From NCBI GenBank assembly GCA_018466975.1, contig CM031556.1:806001-870000 (forward strand): a stretch of DNA of 64,000 nucleotides, read 5' to 3'. The notes under the pieces are model-generated. The model was not told the DNA's origin. It searched no databases and saw only the letters and a program-made list of their open reading frames with translations. A program made the position numbers and the translations under genes. How positions within the stretch are numbered: position 1 is the stretch's first letter; every line of letters starts with the position of its first letter. Shown one piece after another: positions 49,943-60,706 of the stretch. This DNA is from Sparassis latifolia. Lineage: Eukaryota; Basidiomycota; Agaricomycetes; Polyporales; Sparassidaceae.

Positions 49943-50679
49943 GGTGAGTGATATGCAGTTCCGTGTCTGTTTGTCTGTGCGCTAAGCATCCGGCGAGTGT
50001 AGGGTGAATATTAATTGTGAGGCCTGGGGGACGCGACGCTGTACGGTCACATGATCGTATATTATCTTATCTTATCTGTACCTATATACAGAAATGGATG
50101 ACGTTCTCACAATTGGTCTAGACGTGAATCCGTAGTTACTTCGAGAGGTAGTACACAAACTGTATATACATGCTGATGATTCAAACAGGTGAGGGAAGAT
50201 TGGCTGGGGACATCTATTTGGATGCTAAATGCTCAGGCTGCCGGGAGTGCAACAAGTTGAATAATCTGGACCTAACGGCAGGTAGACAGACACATTTACG
50301 CCACGAATAGATGGGCTTATCGCGCACTAATTAAACGGAAAATTTGCGTGTGTTCAGACCTGTACACGGCGCAAGCACACGGGTCTTGAACGCGGTGTTT
50401 CCTTAAAATTGGCACGTGCTGAGAGTTTGTGACCTGACGTGACCAGTCTGGGTTGTGCCCAGAAGCACCACGGACCGATCTGTGCAAGTGGTGTAAAATT
50501 GTCATATTTAGCTAGTCTCCTGCTCAAAGTGCTCTCATCTCCCTGGCGACATGCACAGGCGACCCACGGGTGGCGGTGGGCGCCATGCTCGGAGGTTTCG
50601 GAGGGTCTTCCGACCTGTCACCACTCGTCACGTCCGGCCTTTTCCGCGGTTTCTCCTAGCGCAAACTCATAGACCTCGG

Positions 50680-50695
50680 GCTACCGATCAGGCCC
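50680..50695 (-). repeat. Right terminal inverted repeat of the Plavaka-like element
   Basis: Complement of the left end; followed by TAA at 50696-50698. Confidence 0.9.
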
Positions 50696-50728
50696 TAAGG
50701 TCGTTTCACTACTCCCAGGCGAGTAAAT

Positions 50729-50886
50729 GACGCGTTGCAACAAGTCCAGCCGAATGCCAATCTTCACCTATCCTGACGAGAACTCAGGCAAGTGAAATCA
50801 GTATGCTCTACAACGCTGAAACGTGCGTTACGACTCTTATATTCGTACCTATCTGTAGTCTGCCGACAGCTCGGGGATTAACGCCT
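50729..50886 (+). repeat. Diverged direct duplication, copy A
   Basis: Aligns with 51740-51910 through blocks such as ACAAGTCCAG/CCAAGTCCAG, CTGAAACG, TCGTACCTATCTGT and CTCGGGG(A)TTAACGCCT; similarity is roughly three quarters by eye. It begins about 35 bp right of the transposon end. Confidence 0.6.
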
Positions 50887-51026
50887 CCGAATTGAATTGA
50901 CCATCGCGGACTCAGATTAAAAGTTCGAGTTCTATATTGTCAAACGTCAGACAAGCAGAGAGTGGTACATTACATTACTGAGGGCGGTACATAATACATA
51001 AGACCGCTCCCAGAACCTTTGACCGT

Positions 51027-51478
51027 TTACTCAGAGGTAACCTCAGTTCCCGTGCAGTTGAGTCCAATCGGGCCGTCCGTGCCTGACCCACAATCTGCCG
51101 CAAACATGCATCAACATCTCAACGACACCGAGAAAAATAAGGGCGATCGCACTCATGTATCCCGAGCAACAAATATTATAGAAGCCCTCATAGGTCGGCG
51201 CTGCGCTATGACACCAGAGGAAAACCGTCAGGATAAGATCAACATATAGACAACGCGGAAACAGCGCACCAAGATACGCCAGCTTCGCATAGAGTGCCCA
51301 CTAGAATGCTCTCGTCAGAGACGTACACGCCACAGTCGTTCCAGACGTAAGCATCGTCGCTGAACGGCTCCAGCTCCTGGCAACACAGGGAGAGTGGGCG
51401 GGGCGCGACGCATTGACTGGACGCGGACTGAGCCAGTGCGAGGGCTATGGGCAGTGAGAGGAGTGCAAAGGCGAACAT
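51027..51478 (-). CDS. Hydrophobin-like small secreted cysteine-rich protein
   Basis: Three exons (51478-51270, 51205-51153 and 51094-51027) join in frame to 109 residues; introns are 51206-51269 (GTGCGC...CATAG) and 51095-51152 (GTGCGA...GGCAG). A signal peptide of about 17-22 residues (MFAFALLSLPIALALAQSAS) precedes a region with ten cysteines: QC, LCC, NDC, TLC, VSC, ICC, NC and LNC. The spaced single and double cysteines (C..CC..C..C..C..CC..C..C) resemble class I hydrophobin or hydrophobin-like proteins, which coat hyphal surfaces, though there are ten rather than eight cysteines. The end reads GPIGLNCTGTEVTSE. A TATA-like box lies 51 bp upstream. Part of exon 2 and the end of intron 1 (51185-51218) recur inside the nearby transposon. 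True membership of the hydrophobin family needs a profile search. Confidence 0.75.
51185..51218 (-). repeat. 34-bp segment shared with the Plavaka transposase
   Basis: Covers 21 bp of exon 2 and the last 13 bp of intron 1 of the hydrophobin-like gene. It is identical to 43669-43702. Confidence 0.9.
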
Positions 51479-51528
51479 ACTGAGGATGTGTTCAGCGAGA
51501 CTGCGTTCCCTGGTGAACGAGGAGAGGA

Positions 51529-51534
51529 TTTATA
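51529..51534 (-). promoter_or_regulatory. TATA box of the hydrophobin-like gene
   Basis: TATAAA on the minus strand (CTATAAATCC), 51 bp upstream of the ATG. This implies a short leader, as is common in highly expressed small secreted proteins. Confidence 0.55.
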
Positions 51535-53109
51535 GAACTGTGGCGAACGAAAACGCGCCCAGGTACGCACACGAACGGCTTCCAGGTTTCACAATGATCG
51601 AGGTAAAATCCCTTGAAGTACTTGACAGGGCTCTGCACAATGTGCCAGGCGTCAAAACCAGATAAGCGGTTCCAGATCGTACGCAAGCATGTTGGGTATC
51701 TCCCCAGAGCAAACAAGTGAACGTGGCGACAAGAATATAGACGCATGTTACACCAAGTCCAGTGGAGTGATATTCCTAATATCTCCTGCCGAGTAACTGT
51801 CCCAAAAGGCTCAAGCTAAGTGAAGTTAGCAATCTGAAACGAGCCTGACGTCTCCTGCTCGTACCTATCTGTGATCGAGTAACTATCCCGACAACTCGGG
51901 GTTAACGCCTAACATTATCAAGCCCATACTGGCTGATGACGGTAATAGATGGCACTTACCTCACACCCTCTGCGCTTCATAAGATTGCAGCAATTCAGGT
52001 AAACACTGCGCAGGTTCACATGCAGGCCAGCAAAAATACAGGGACTCGAGTACATTCGACCGACTTTATTGTAAGTGCACTGGACGTACGTACCACCTCC
52101 GATCGGAAGAAAGCAGACAGCGAAACAAGCGCGCACAATGACCGGGGCAATCACGGATGCCAGCGTCGTATCAATCCGCTCGTAGCTTGCCAATGCAATA
52201 CAGTCAGAGACATGTCGGAAGGAAGCCAGGAGTGAATGAGTTAGTCCGATGGGAGCACATAGAAGAAGCTTCGAGTCAATCAATCATCACATGGGAGATC
52301 AGACCCGCCACTGGCAGTAGATAGGAACTGCCTATATTCGTCGCATGCCGGGAAGGGAGATCTACGAGCCGAGGGAGAAAATGCTCGAGCGTCCTAGATA
52401 GGATGTGCACTCACGGAAATGAAGGCTTCTCGTTCGTAACGCAGGCTTGAAGCAATAAGTGTAGCTTTGAGGCCCGAAGAGCGAGCTTCTTGCCTCCTTC
52501 AGCGCTCTTGTGCAACGACCGAGCACCCAAAACTTGAAAGGACGAACGCCCACCCACATGCCTAGCTGTATGCTTCAGCTGCCTAGAATTCCACAGCACA
52601 CCATCGAAGCGGCACTGTGATTAGATTCCGAGTGGTGTAGTGGAGCGGCTTCACTCACGCCAAGCCTTCTTAGTACAGCCACTTGGTGAGGATCTTGGAT
52701 CTGCTTCCGCCTATCCGCTTTGTGGCAGGCGCTGTGTGCTGCTACATAGCTGCATTACTTACCTGGGGGACGGATTTGTGTCTCTGTCGGCATCACTACA
52801 AGCGAGAAAGGGGACAATGGGCACGTGGCCGGCAAGCTCCGAGCTATTTTCGCGCAGCCACTGCGTCTATCAAGGCGACCACCACCCTGCTTCCGCCAGG
52901 CCCGCTGGGAACACTCCTTCGTGGCCACGCCCCGGATTCATACTGAGAGCTCTGCCACGCCTTTCTCTCGTTCAGTGGCCCGGCCTAACTCAGCGACGCC
53001 CCGCTTACTTTCTTCCTCTGACACCAGGCAGCGCCTGGTCCTCTTTTCCGTGTACCACTGCAGCCTATACTACTGACCTTCATCTCTTTTTTCTCGGTGC
53101 TCCGTCAAG
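51535..53109. other. Intergenic between hydrophobin-like and GH16 genes
   Basis: It contains duplication copy B. A 217-codon plus-strand frame at 52640-53293 runs into the GH16 signal sequence in another frame and is a shadow. No other gene is recognised. Confidence 0.4.
51740..51910 (+). repeat. Diverged direct duplication, copy B
   Basis: Partner of 50729-50886, lying in the 5' flank of the hydrophobin-like gene. It may be the promoter remnant of a duplicated gene. Confidence 0.6.
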
Positions 53110-54732
53110 ATGTATCTCAAGTTCCCTCTCATGCTTTTCCTACTCCTACAGGCTGCTCCGTCCGACGCCAACCTCTTTTCGCGCGGCTCAGAGACCATTG
53201 TCCGCAGCGTCAACCATGTCCACCGCCATGCCCTCCGGCGCAGCGCTGGACTGGCGAAAGACATCCGCAGAGCACTGTCTGGTATTCTCGTAGAGCAGCA
53301 ACCGGTCAGCTCGTCGTCGTATTGTGGATTGGGACTAGGGCTGTCGAACAATTCCATCGGCTCAGACTCAGGCTACGCGCCCGCAGCCAGCGCGAAGCCT
53401 TCCGCAACCTCCACCGGCTCGGCCGCGAGTCCTAGCGGTAGTGCTGCTGCCTCGTCGCCATGGAAGTTGACCCAGAACTACGTGCGTACTCAGCCAGTGA
53501 ATGCGCGAAGCACCCTGACGTCCTACACAGCAAGGGAGCTCATTCTTCAACGGCTGGACGTTCTTCACCGCCGCGGACCCCACTAATGGGAACGTGCAAT
53601 ACGTCGACTCTGTGACCGCCGTACGTTGCCTTTTCAACGAGTTTATCTGAGATGAGCTGATTACGCCTCGATCATAGCAATCGGCGAATCTCACTGAGAT
53701 CAACAGCGCGGGGAACGCTGTGATGCGCGTTGAGACGACGCCGACTGTCACGGGCAACCGCAAGAGCGTACGCATCACAACGAACTACACCTACACTGGT
53801 GCGCTCGTCGTCATGGACTCCGTGCACATGCCCACCGGATGCGGCACCTGGCCCGCATTCTGGAGCAACGGTGCGTCCTCCCTCCGTTACTGCTGGTCAT
53901 CCTGAGACTGTTCCTGGGGCTACTGCTGACATGATACCGTAGGGCCGAACTGGCCTGCGGGTGGCGAGATCGACATCGTCGAGGGTGTGAATAGCTTCAC
54001 GGTGAACCAGGCGACTATCCACACCAACCCAAACTGCAACCTACCCACGTCCAATAGCACGCTGCTTGGCATCTCTGGCACCGTAGTTGGCGGGACCAAC
54101 TGCGCCGCGGCTCAGAGCGGCAACGCGGGCTGTGGCATCCGCTCCTCCCAGACGAACTCGTATGGCGCTGGCTTCAACGCCATCGGCGGCGGGGTGTACA
54201 CGAGTGCGTGATCTCTATCCTCTCGCGTTTCTTACATGTCTGACTGGCGTTATGCTCGCAGTGCAATGGAATAATGATGGTATATCGGTGTGGTTCTTCC
54301 CGCGCAGCTCCATCCCATCCGACATCACTGCCGGTGCTCCCCAGCCAACGCAGTGGGGCCAGTCGCTCGCGTTCTGGCCCGCTACGGACTGCAACCCGCA
54401 GACGTTCTTCTACGACCATTCTGCGATCTTTGACACCACGCTCTGGTAGGTTAACCTGTACCATTCCAAGGTGGACACTCACCGATCTTGGATGTCTCAG
54501 CGGTGAATGGGCTGGCAACGTTTGGGGCGACACCGGTGTTCTCGGCCAGGAGCAGAGCTGCCAGCAGATGACGAGCACCGCGACTTGTGCACAGTACGTC
54601 CAGAACAACGGCGCCGCCTTCGCCGACGCTTGTACGTCTCCTCCCCTTGTACTGTTTTTCCGTCACTCACGCACCATCCGCTTCGCAGATTGGGAAGTCA
54701 AGAGCGTCAAGATATACCAGTACAGCTCATAG
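53110..54732 (+). CDS. Secreted GH16 endo-beta-1,3(4)-glucanase (copy 1)
   Basis: Laminarinase-type glycoside hydrolase family 16 enzyme acting on beta-1,3/1,4- or 1,3/1,6-glucans of fungal or plant walls. Seven exons: 53110-53481, 53531-53620, 53678-53870, 53943-54203, 54262-54445, 54501-54631 and 54689-54732; all introns are GT-AG and in frame. The signal peptide is MYLKFPLMLFLLLQAAPSDA, followed by a basic segment (HRHALRRSAGLAKDIRR, possible Kex2 site) and a Ser/Ala-rich linker. The catalytic domain begins at SSFFNGWTFFTAADPTNG. Catalytic residues lie in GGEIDIVEGVN (ExDxxE). Other conserved text: MDSVHMPTGCGTWPAFWSNG and FYDHSAIFDTTLCGEWAG. It ends SVKIYQYSS. All catalytic residues are present. 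A paralogue lies at 58761-60344. Confidence 0.93.
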
Positions 54733-55133
54733 ACGTGTTCTTCACGTACATCATTCACCGGATGTCATGACGCATATCGAATCTAAGACGTGCAGAGTTA
54801 ACTCACGCGCATATACACAGATTTACGATATCTAACTAATGCGATGTAGTACATACTACGAGCCCTGTAGGGTATAGACGGTCAATACATATCGATTATT
54901 TGTACTGCACACGTTGAAAGCAAGTGGCAGGGCAAGCAGATGTTAGCCCATTGCAACTTTGTGGGAGGCAGCAGATCGTAGAGCAGGGAAGATCACACAG
55001 GAGCACAGAGCGTTGTTATCTCTTGTTCAGTATATCGTAACGATGCGTACAAAAGACAATTTTGGACGTGCAGATGAAAAGCAGAAACAGTGTGGCGCCA
55101 AAGATGGAGAGACGAAGAGGATATGAGATACTC
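54733..55133. other. Intergenic between convergent GH16 and RPS29 genes
   Basis: 3' flanks of two convergent genes. No other feature seen. Confidence 0.5.
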
Positions 55134-55450
55134 TCATCGTGTCTACCCAGTGCGCACGCAAATCGTCAGCTCCTCTCGTCGGAATGCCCATAACGTAGAA
55201 CACGCACCTTATTGAACCCAATGGCAGCCGACTTCTCGCGGAAGCACTGACGGCAAAGATCAAGGCCGTACTTGCGGATGAGACCAGCCTGGTGAGCGCA
55301 CAGACGGCTGTCACAGTCCACCGCACGTCAGTACTATCCAACTATACATGCACCCTTCACTACGCGCAGTGCTATCGCTGACACTCACCACTGACGGCTG
55401 CCCTTTCCGTACTTGCGGGGGCGAGAGAACCAAACGGAATCGTGCGTCAT
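55134..55450 (-). CDS. RPS29: 40S ribosomal protein uS14 (S29)
   Basis: Component of the small ribosomal subunit head, with a zinc-binding fold. Exon 1 (55450-55389) reads [20 protein letters not shown]. Exon 2 (55307-55208) reads [20 protein letters not shown] then [14 protein letters not shown]. Exon 3 is only nine bases (55142-55134): Thr, Arg and stop. Introns are 55308-55388 and 55143-55207 (both GT-AG; GCTGAC branch sequence in the second). The total is 56 residues, exactly the usual eukaryotic length. The four zinc-ligand cysteines (CRLC and CRQC) are present; most relatives have CRVC. Confidence 0.96.
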
Positions 55451-55872
55451 TTTGGTGGAAAGGGGTTATTGAGAACGCTGGGCTGTCGTAGGTAGAGATG
55501 AGCTGGTTGCGGAGCAAACACGAAGGGACAACTGACCTGGCCCGAGATTGCAGTACTAGTGTGAATTGGCTGGGCTATCGTGACGGTGTGTTGTACTGTG
55601 TAAGTGGCTGAAAAATTAAGGTTCAAGTGGTCGGCTGTCCCCGGTTTATGAAGCTGCAGTAATAGTTAATTCCACCAAGCCCGCCGAGTTCGACCCTCAT
55701 AGTGGGCTAGTTTGTATCCTTTTTCCCAACTTTACCTCGGTAAGAGCATTACTTACTACACCGCATAGAGGCGAGACTTCCAACCCGTGTAACCATGGTG
55801 GTCATGCATCATGTAGCAACTTGTACTAGTTAGAAACCAACTGTAGATAACACATCACGTCATGTTTGCATT
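55451..55872. other. Intergenic, promoter of RPS29
   Basis: 5' flank of the ribosomal protein gene. A/T-rich with no coding exon recognised. Confidence 0.5.
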
Positions 55873-58334
55873 TCATGCACTACCGTTGTTCCCTATGCTG
55901 ACCACACCCATTATATGGACCAGCTCTGTAACATCGGCCTCGTCGTCAGAGGTGTGAGCGCGCAAAATCGACTTTGGACGCCCAGCACCCTCCCAGCGCC
56001 GCGCACGCGTGGGGGTCTCCTGCTCCACAGAATCTATAGTGAGGTCTATGATAGGCGACATGAGCACGATGGGAGAATCTAGTGTGCCTAACATCAACCA
56101 CAATTCAAGAGTCGCAGAACACCGGGATGCGCACCGCGGCTCTTCGTTGAAGCCTGTTGGCTGTCAGCCTTGGTCTTCGGTGTCTTCGGGGCGCGCTGGG
56201 CCGTCTCGAACAGCGGGATCAGCTTGCCGACCTTGCATGACCCGCATACTAGAACACGTTTGATGATCGGCCACGCAATACGAGAGCGAGTATGAGAAGC
56301 CTACCGCATTCGTCCGGATTGATGCTCTTGCTATGACGGCCATATCTGCTCAGGTGTTATAAAGATCAACATTCGCAATTGATACCAAGTGGCGGAAGTC
56401 GTAATCATACATCTTGTCACACTTCTCACATTCTCCCAGGATCCGCATCATGAGCCTCAGCTTCCCCACTGAGAACAGAGAGCTGATAGTTACTCACTCC
56501 ACTCATACTTGTAGGTGATCTCGTAGCTGTGCTTGGTCTGCAACGAGTCCGGTGACTATCATCCTCAGATGATGAACATCGGGCATAAACATACCGTGAC
56601 CTGAATGTCAGGCCGAGCACTCATCACCTTGTCTGCCCTGCAGGACCATCCCATAATGTCACTGGGACAATCGCGTTCAGGACAAGCCGTGATGCTCACC
56701 ATTCTTTGAAGATTTGTCCGTGACCCTCCTTCGGATCTTTATTGATGATCCAGCATGCGAGATGGCACATCTCATGCGAGAGCGTGTTACGGATCCGTTC
56801 TGATCCACCACATGGTACAATTGCACAACATGGTCATTAAGAAAAGCTTGGACAACGGAGCTTACGCCAAGTAACGTCAACGCACCGTTACAGTCCAGAA
56901 TTTTCACAGCCAGCTCAATCTGAGCGGTCTGTACGCCATCCCGAGATCTGGAGGAGTCATGCCCGTCAATACACTCGAAAAGCACCGCGAGCTGCGACCC
57001 ACTTATGCCACTTCGCCCTCCCAGCAGTCGTTAGAAGCCTTTTATTCCAGCGAAGCTGCGTATCCTGCGGGATCCTGCCCTGGAACACCACGCGGTTGAG
57101 CTCGTCGAAGAATGCTTGCGCATACGTCTCTCGGTGCGCCTGCTCCGCTGCTTGGAGCGCCTTCTTCGTGAGGCGCGGGGGCCTTGCGCCTTTCCCCGTC
57201 GGCGTGCTAACGGCGGGGGATACGATGGTGCGAGACGAAGCGGGCGTGCGGTATGCGGTGAGCGGTGTGTCATCATTGGTCGAGTCGACGTCGGATCCGC
57301 GGGTTGCGGATGTGAGTGAAGTAGACGGACCTGCCGCGACAGTGTTGATGCCGGGAGCAGAAGGCGGGGTCTTACGAATAGGTTTGTGAGCACTCCGTGG
57401 TTCATCTCTGGATCGGACTGTCAGACTACACGTGTAGACTCTTACGGCGTGAGAGCAGCACATACAGAATGAGTATGGATCCGTCGTCCATGTTGGCCTC
57501 CTCTTCCCCGTCGTCATCCACGTACAACGGGATGAACGCTTTCTGCTCTGCGGCAGGAGTTGGCCTGACTGCACGCCGCTTCGTTTTCGGCACCCGTACA
57601 ACTTCAACATGTTTAGGGAGGCCATGGTCGCTATCTTCCGAAGAGCCAGACGTGAGGTCAATTACTTCGCCAGTAGGTTTATGAGTAGTACGGGATCGAG
57701 GTTCCCTGAGCGGTGCCGGAAGAAGAGCCTCTGCCTCGCTGTCCGAAACTTCTGAACTGGAGCTCAGAATTATGCGCCGAGCTCTCGGTGTCTGCGGATT
57801 CCTTCGCCTGGGAGTAGCAGCCACGGGCTGAGGATTGTCGGATGAACTAATCCAGGTTTTCCTTCATGAGGTAAACTAAAGATTTGAATAGTTGCTACCC
57901 ACCTATCGGTGGTGTTGCCATTCTTTGTATGTGGGTTAAAACGATCAACAATGGGCTCCCATTGTGGGACGTCTGGCCTAAGCTGCCGCAGTCAACAACC
58001 ATTTCACATCACAGCTAATAAGAAACAAACATTTTCTCATCCTCGTCGGAAGGTATTACGAAGACGTCTACTTCACCCTCGTTAGCGATCTTCAGTTTGT
58101 CAGCCTTCATTCGTCTTTGTCTTGTTCTGGATATCAATGATCCAATAAAGAAGCTACCAAACATGGAGCGTACTTTATCCCTTCTTCCTCGCTGTCTGGA
58201 ATGATCTCATCCATGTCTTCATCTTTCTCCACTTGACGCACAATGTGAGCACCAAACCTGCTTGGCACATTCAACACCAGCGACGAGGCCTTGTGAAGAG
58301 GTCGATGGTCGGGAGTTTCCCCATATCCCGACAT
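55873..58334 (-). CDS. SprT-like metalloprotease-domain protein (GCNA/ACRC type)
   Basis: Probably a nuclear protein that removes DNA-protein crosslinks or acts in genome maintenance, as SprT-domain proteins do. The start ATG at 58334 reads MSGYGETPDHRPLHKASS, followed by an acidic region (MDEIIPDSEEEG) and a long Ser/Thr/Pro-rich region with IDLTSGSSEDSD, a SUMO-interaction-like motif. The SprT domain begins AFFDELNRVVFQGRIPQDTQ then RWNKRLLTTAGRAKW. The zinc site is HEMCH in RIRNTLSHEMCHLACW (about 56766-56790), after an intron. Next is a C-terminal zinc ribbon, YEWKCEKCDKMYGRHSKSIN then VCGSCKVGKLIPL. Introns with GTAGGC...TTCTAG and GTGCGC...CACTAG lead to a tail with SPIIDLTIDSVEQETPTRAR and a stop at 55873. 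Two IDLT-type motifs, one at each end, suggest SUMO contact. Exact exon edges in the middle are partly inferred. Confidence 0.88.
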
Positions 58335-58760
58335 GATATTACAATATCACCAGCGCGTCGTCGAGGTTGCTGGTCGCGTACTACTGCATACCTTACGATC
58401 GAGTACCTCGGAGGCAGATCGCCAGACAAAAGAGGAAGTCAACTAGCTCCGCGACGCGACCTGCACGTGACGATGCATGGCGGCCACGTGTGGGGTGCAC
58501 GCGCGCTTGTGGCACAGCGAATTCTGGAGATGGCCATGGAGCCCTTGCAGCACTCCACATTTATCCAATTATGTGGCTTTACTTGCTCATTATTTATATG
58601 CCTTGGCTTTCCGCTTTTCCCTTTCAACCTCAACGTCCACCCAGTGGCTACCACACTAATAGGCGGCTCTTCTCCACCCACCACTTCTATACGACCCGGC
58701 TGTGCCTCGGTCGCTCTGTACATCCTTTGACCAACATACACTCTTTCACTTTCATTCTCA
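58335..58760. other. Divergent promoter region between SprT-like and GH16 copy 2
   Basis: 426 bp shared by two divergently transcribed genes; contains a TATA-like box for the GH16 gene. Confidence 0.5.
58591..58599 (+). promoter_or_regulatory. TATA-like box upstream of GH16 copy 2
   Basis: TATTTATAT, about 165 bp before the ATG, followed by a pyrimidine-rich stretch (CTTTCCGCTTTTCCCTTTC). Confidence 0.45.
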
Positions 58761-60344
58761 ATGCGTTCTGAAATATCTCTGCTCGTTCTATTACTCGCCT
58801 CTGTCGTCCCTTCGGAGGCCATGGTCTTGGTTCGTGGCCCGGAGTCGGTCTACACTGCGGCCAACCGCGCTCGGCATCGTTCAATCAAGCGCAGCGCAGG
58901 ACTTGCCCGCGATCTCCATTTGGCATACTCTGGTATGTTTGCTGAGGAAAAGCCTGCCCGTTCTGCACAATACTGCGTGAAGGTTGCCCCGAGCCAGGCT
59001 AGTTCAACCTCAGCAAGTACTCCGGCCACATTTCCGACGACATCTGCCAGTGCAGAAGTTCCCATTGCTACCGGAGGGACGAATGCCACGTCGCCATTCA
59101 AACTGGCTCAGAGTTATGTTAGTGTCTTTGTTGACTCACTGGGCACACTCTGACCTTGGTAGTACAGGAAGGCAGCACGTTCTTTAATGGATGGTCCTTC
59201 TTCTCATACGCCGATCCTACTGCAGGAACTGTACAATATGTGGATTCCGGGATCGCCGTGCGACTTTTACGCCTTCTCCCTGCGCAATTGATACTGAAAG
59301 CTGTTAAACAGCAATCGGGCAACTTGACCGAGATAAATAGCGCAGGTAACGCTGTCATGCGCGTAGATACGACTCCTCAGATCACTTCCGGCTTCAGGAA
59401 GAGCGTCAGAATTCAAACTAACTTCTCGTACAACGTCGGCACCGTCATGATCATGGACTCGGTACATATGCCGACCGGGTGCGGGACGTGGCCCGCATTC
59501 TGGAGTAACGGTGGGTCCTCTGTACTCACCTGAGTGGCCCTTGTAGCTCATCTTCCTTCTCCTTGCAGGACCCAACTGGCCCGCAGGTGGTGAGATTGAC
59601 ATCGTGGAAGGCGTTAACACCTACACGAACAACCAGGCCACACTACACACGAACGCGGCCTGCACCCTCCCCAGCAACAACTCCAGTACCCTGGGCATCG
59701 CAGGTGGGCTCGTTGGTGGCACTGACTGCTCCGTGGCAGACACCGGGGATGCCGGTTGCGGAATCCGCGCGTCGGACCCGACTTCGTTCGGCGCCCCATT
59801 CAACAACGTCGGCGGCGGGGTCTATGCCAGTACGTCGCCTTTGTCAACTTGCTTCGGGCGCGGCTAACAGTTCGCAGTGCAATGGCTCACCAGCGGGATC
59901 TCAGTGCACTTCTTCCCGCGTAGCGCGATCCCGGCCGACATTACCGCCGGCGTGCTGCAGCCGTCCACCTGGGGAATGCCCATGGCTAGCTTCCCCGCCT
60001 CGTCGTGCAACCCGTCGACGTCCTTCTACGACCACTCCGCGATCTTCGACACGACGCTCTGGTGAGTCCCCTCGCGCATCTCTATGAACGCGTCCTCATT
60101 CTGCTTGTCGCACAGTGGCGCATGGGCCGGCACCGGCTGGTATGACACAAGCGCCCCTGGCCAGTCGGTCAGCTGCGCGGTGAGCACTGGGACGTCCTCG
60201 TGTGAGGCATACGTGCAGAACAACGGCGCTGCGTTCAGCGAGGCCTGTGAGTACCACCTGCTTCATCCATCTCCGCCCCCCTTCTCATTTCCCATTGCAG
60301 ATTGGGAAGTCAAGAGCGTCAAGATCTACGAACTGAGCTCCTGA
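58761..60344 (+). CDS. Secreted GH16 endo-beta-1,3(4)-glucanase (copy 2)
   Basis: Paralogue of the gene at 53110, with the same domain order. Signal peptide MRSEISLLVLLLASVVPSEA, then the basic segment RARHRSIKRSAGLARD, a Ser/Thr-rich linker, and a catalytic domain from STFFNGWSFFSYADPTAG. Catalytic residues are in GGEIDIVEGVN. Also MDSVHMPTGCGTWPAFWSNG, FYDHSAIFDTTLCGAWAG, and an end SVKIYELSS. The exon pattern mirrors copy 1: introns follow QSY, the SGIA block, WSNG, VYA, TTL(C) and EA(Y), so the duplication followed intron gain. The linker and the loop after CGAWAG differ most. The SprT-like and RPS29 genes lie between the two copies, on the opposite strand. Confidence 0.93.
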
Positions 60345-60706
60345 AGGCCAGTGCGTGCAACAGGTAACACGACCCGTTATGCTTTCACAATTTCTGCGCT
60401 ATCGGTGTAACTGTACATGTAATCTTTGCTGGATCTGGATTGTATGGTTAGGGCCGCTGTAATGGTTATTGTATTGTATTGAAGCTCTGTCTTCGGTCTC
60501 TCAGCGTATCATTGTAGCATAGAGAATAGAGCATTGATAATCTCCGAGTGATGACGGATCTGCGTTGGACCACCAGCACCAGAATGTCTAAGTTGATGTC
60601 GCCTGGCTGCGCGACGGGAGCAATGCGCGAGTAGACTATACAAAACGTCTTTTCCATCACTGCGGCGAAGCGAAAACCACTGCAAGTACCACGAGTTAAC
60701 CAACAT
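60345..60706. other. Intergenic between convergent GH16 copy 2 and mS29 genes
   Basis: 3' flanks of two convergent genes. No other feature seen. Confidence 0.5.

Larger units (their letters stand above)
42498..50695. mobile_element. Plavaka/Tnp2-type (CACTA-related) DNA transposon, 8.2 kb
   Basis: Termini begin GGGCCTGATCGGTAGC at 42498 and end with the complement at 50695 (16 exact bases, then CGAG after one mismatch). The trinucleotide TAA flanks both ends (42495-42497 and 50696-50698), fitting the 2-3 bp duplications of CACTA-like elements. Inside are two convergent genes: a plus-strand transposase (43138 to about 47445) and a minus-strand accessory gene (47758-49942). About 640 bp at the left end and 750 bp at the right end are non-coding. 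The class call rests on the transposase, which matches the large Tnp2/Plavaka-like proteins common in Agaricomycetes. Confidence 0.9.

Noticed and set aside
52625..52665. tRNA-like stretch (GTGGTGTAGTGGAGCGGC)
   Set aside because: No matching acceptor stem or T-loop sequence follows.
52640..53293. 217-codon plus-strand ORF upstream of GH16 copy 1
   Set aside because: It overlaps the GH16 signal peptide and first exon in another frame, and the GH16 frame is clearly the real one.
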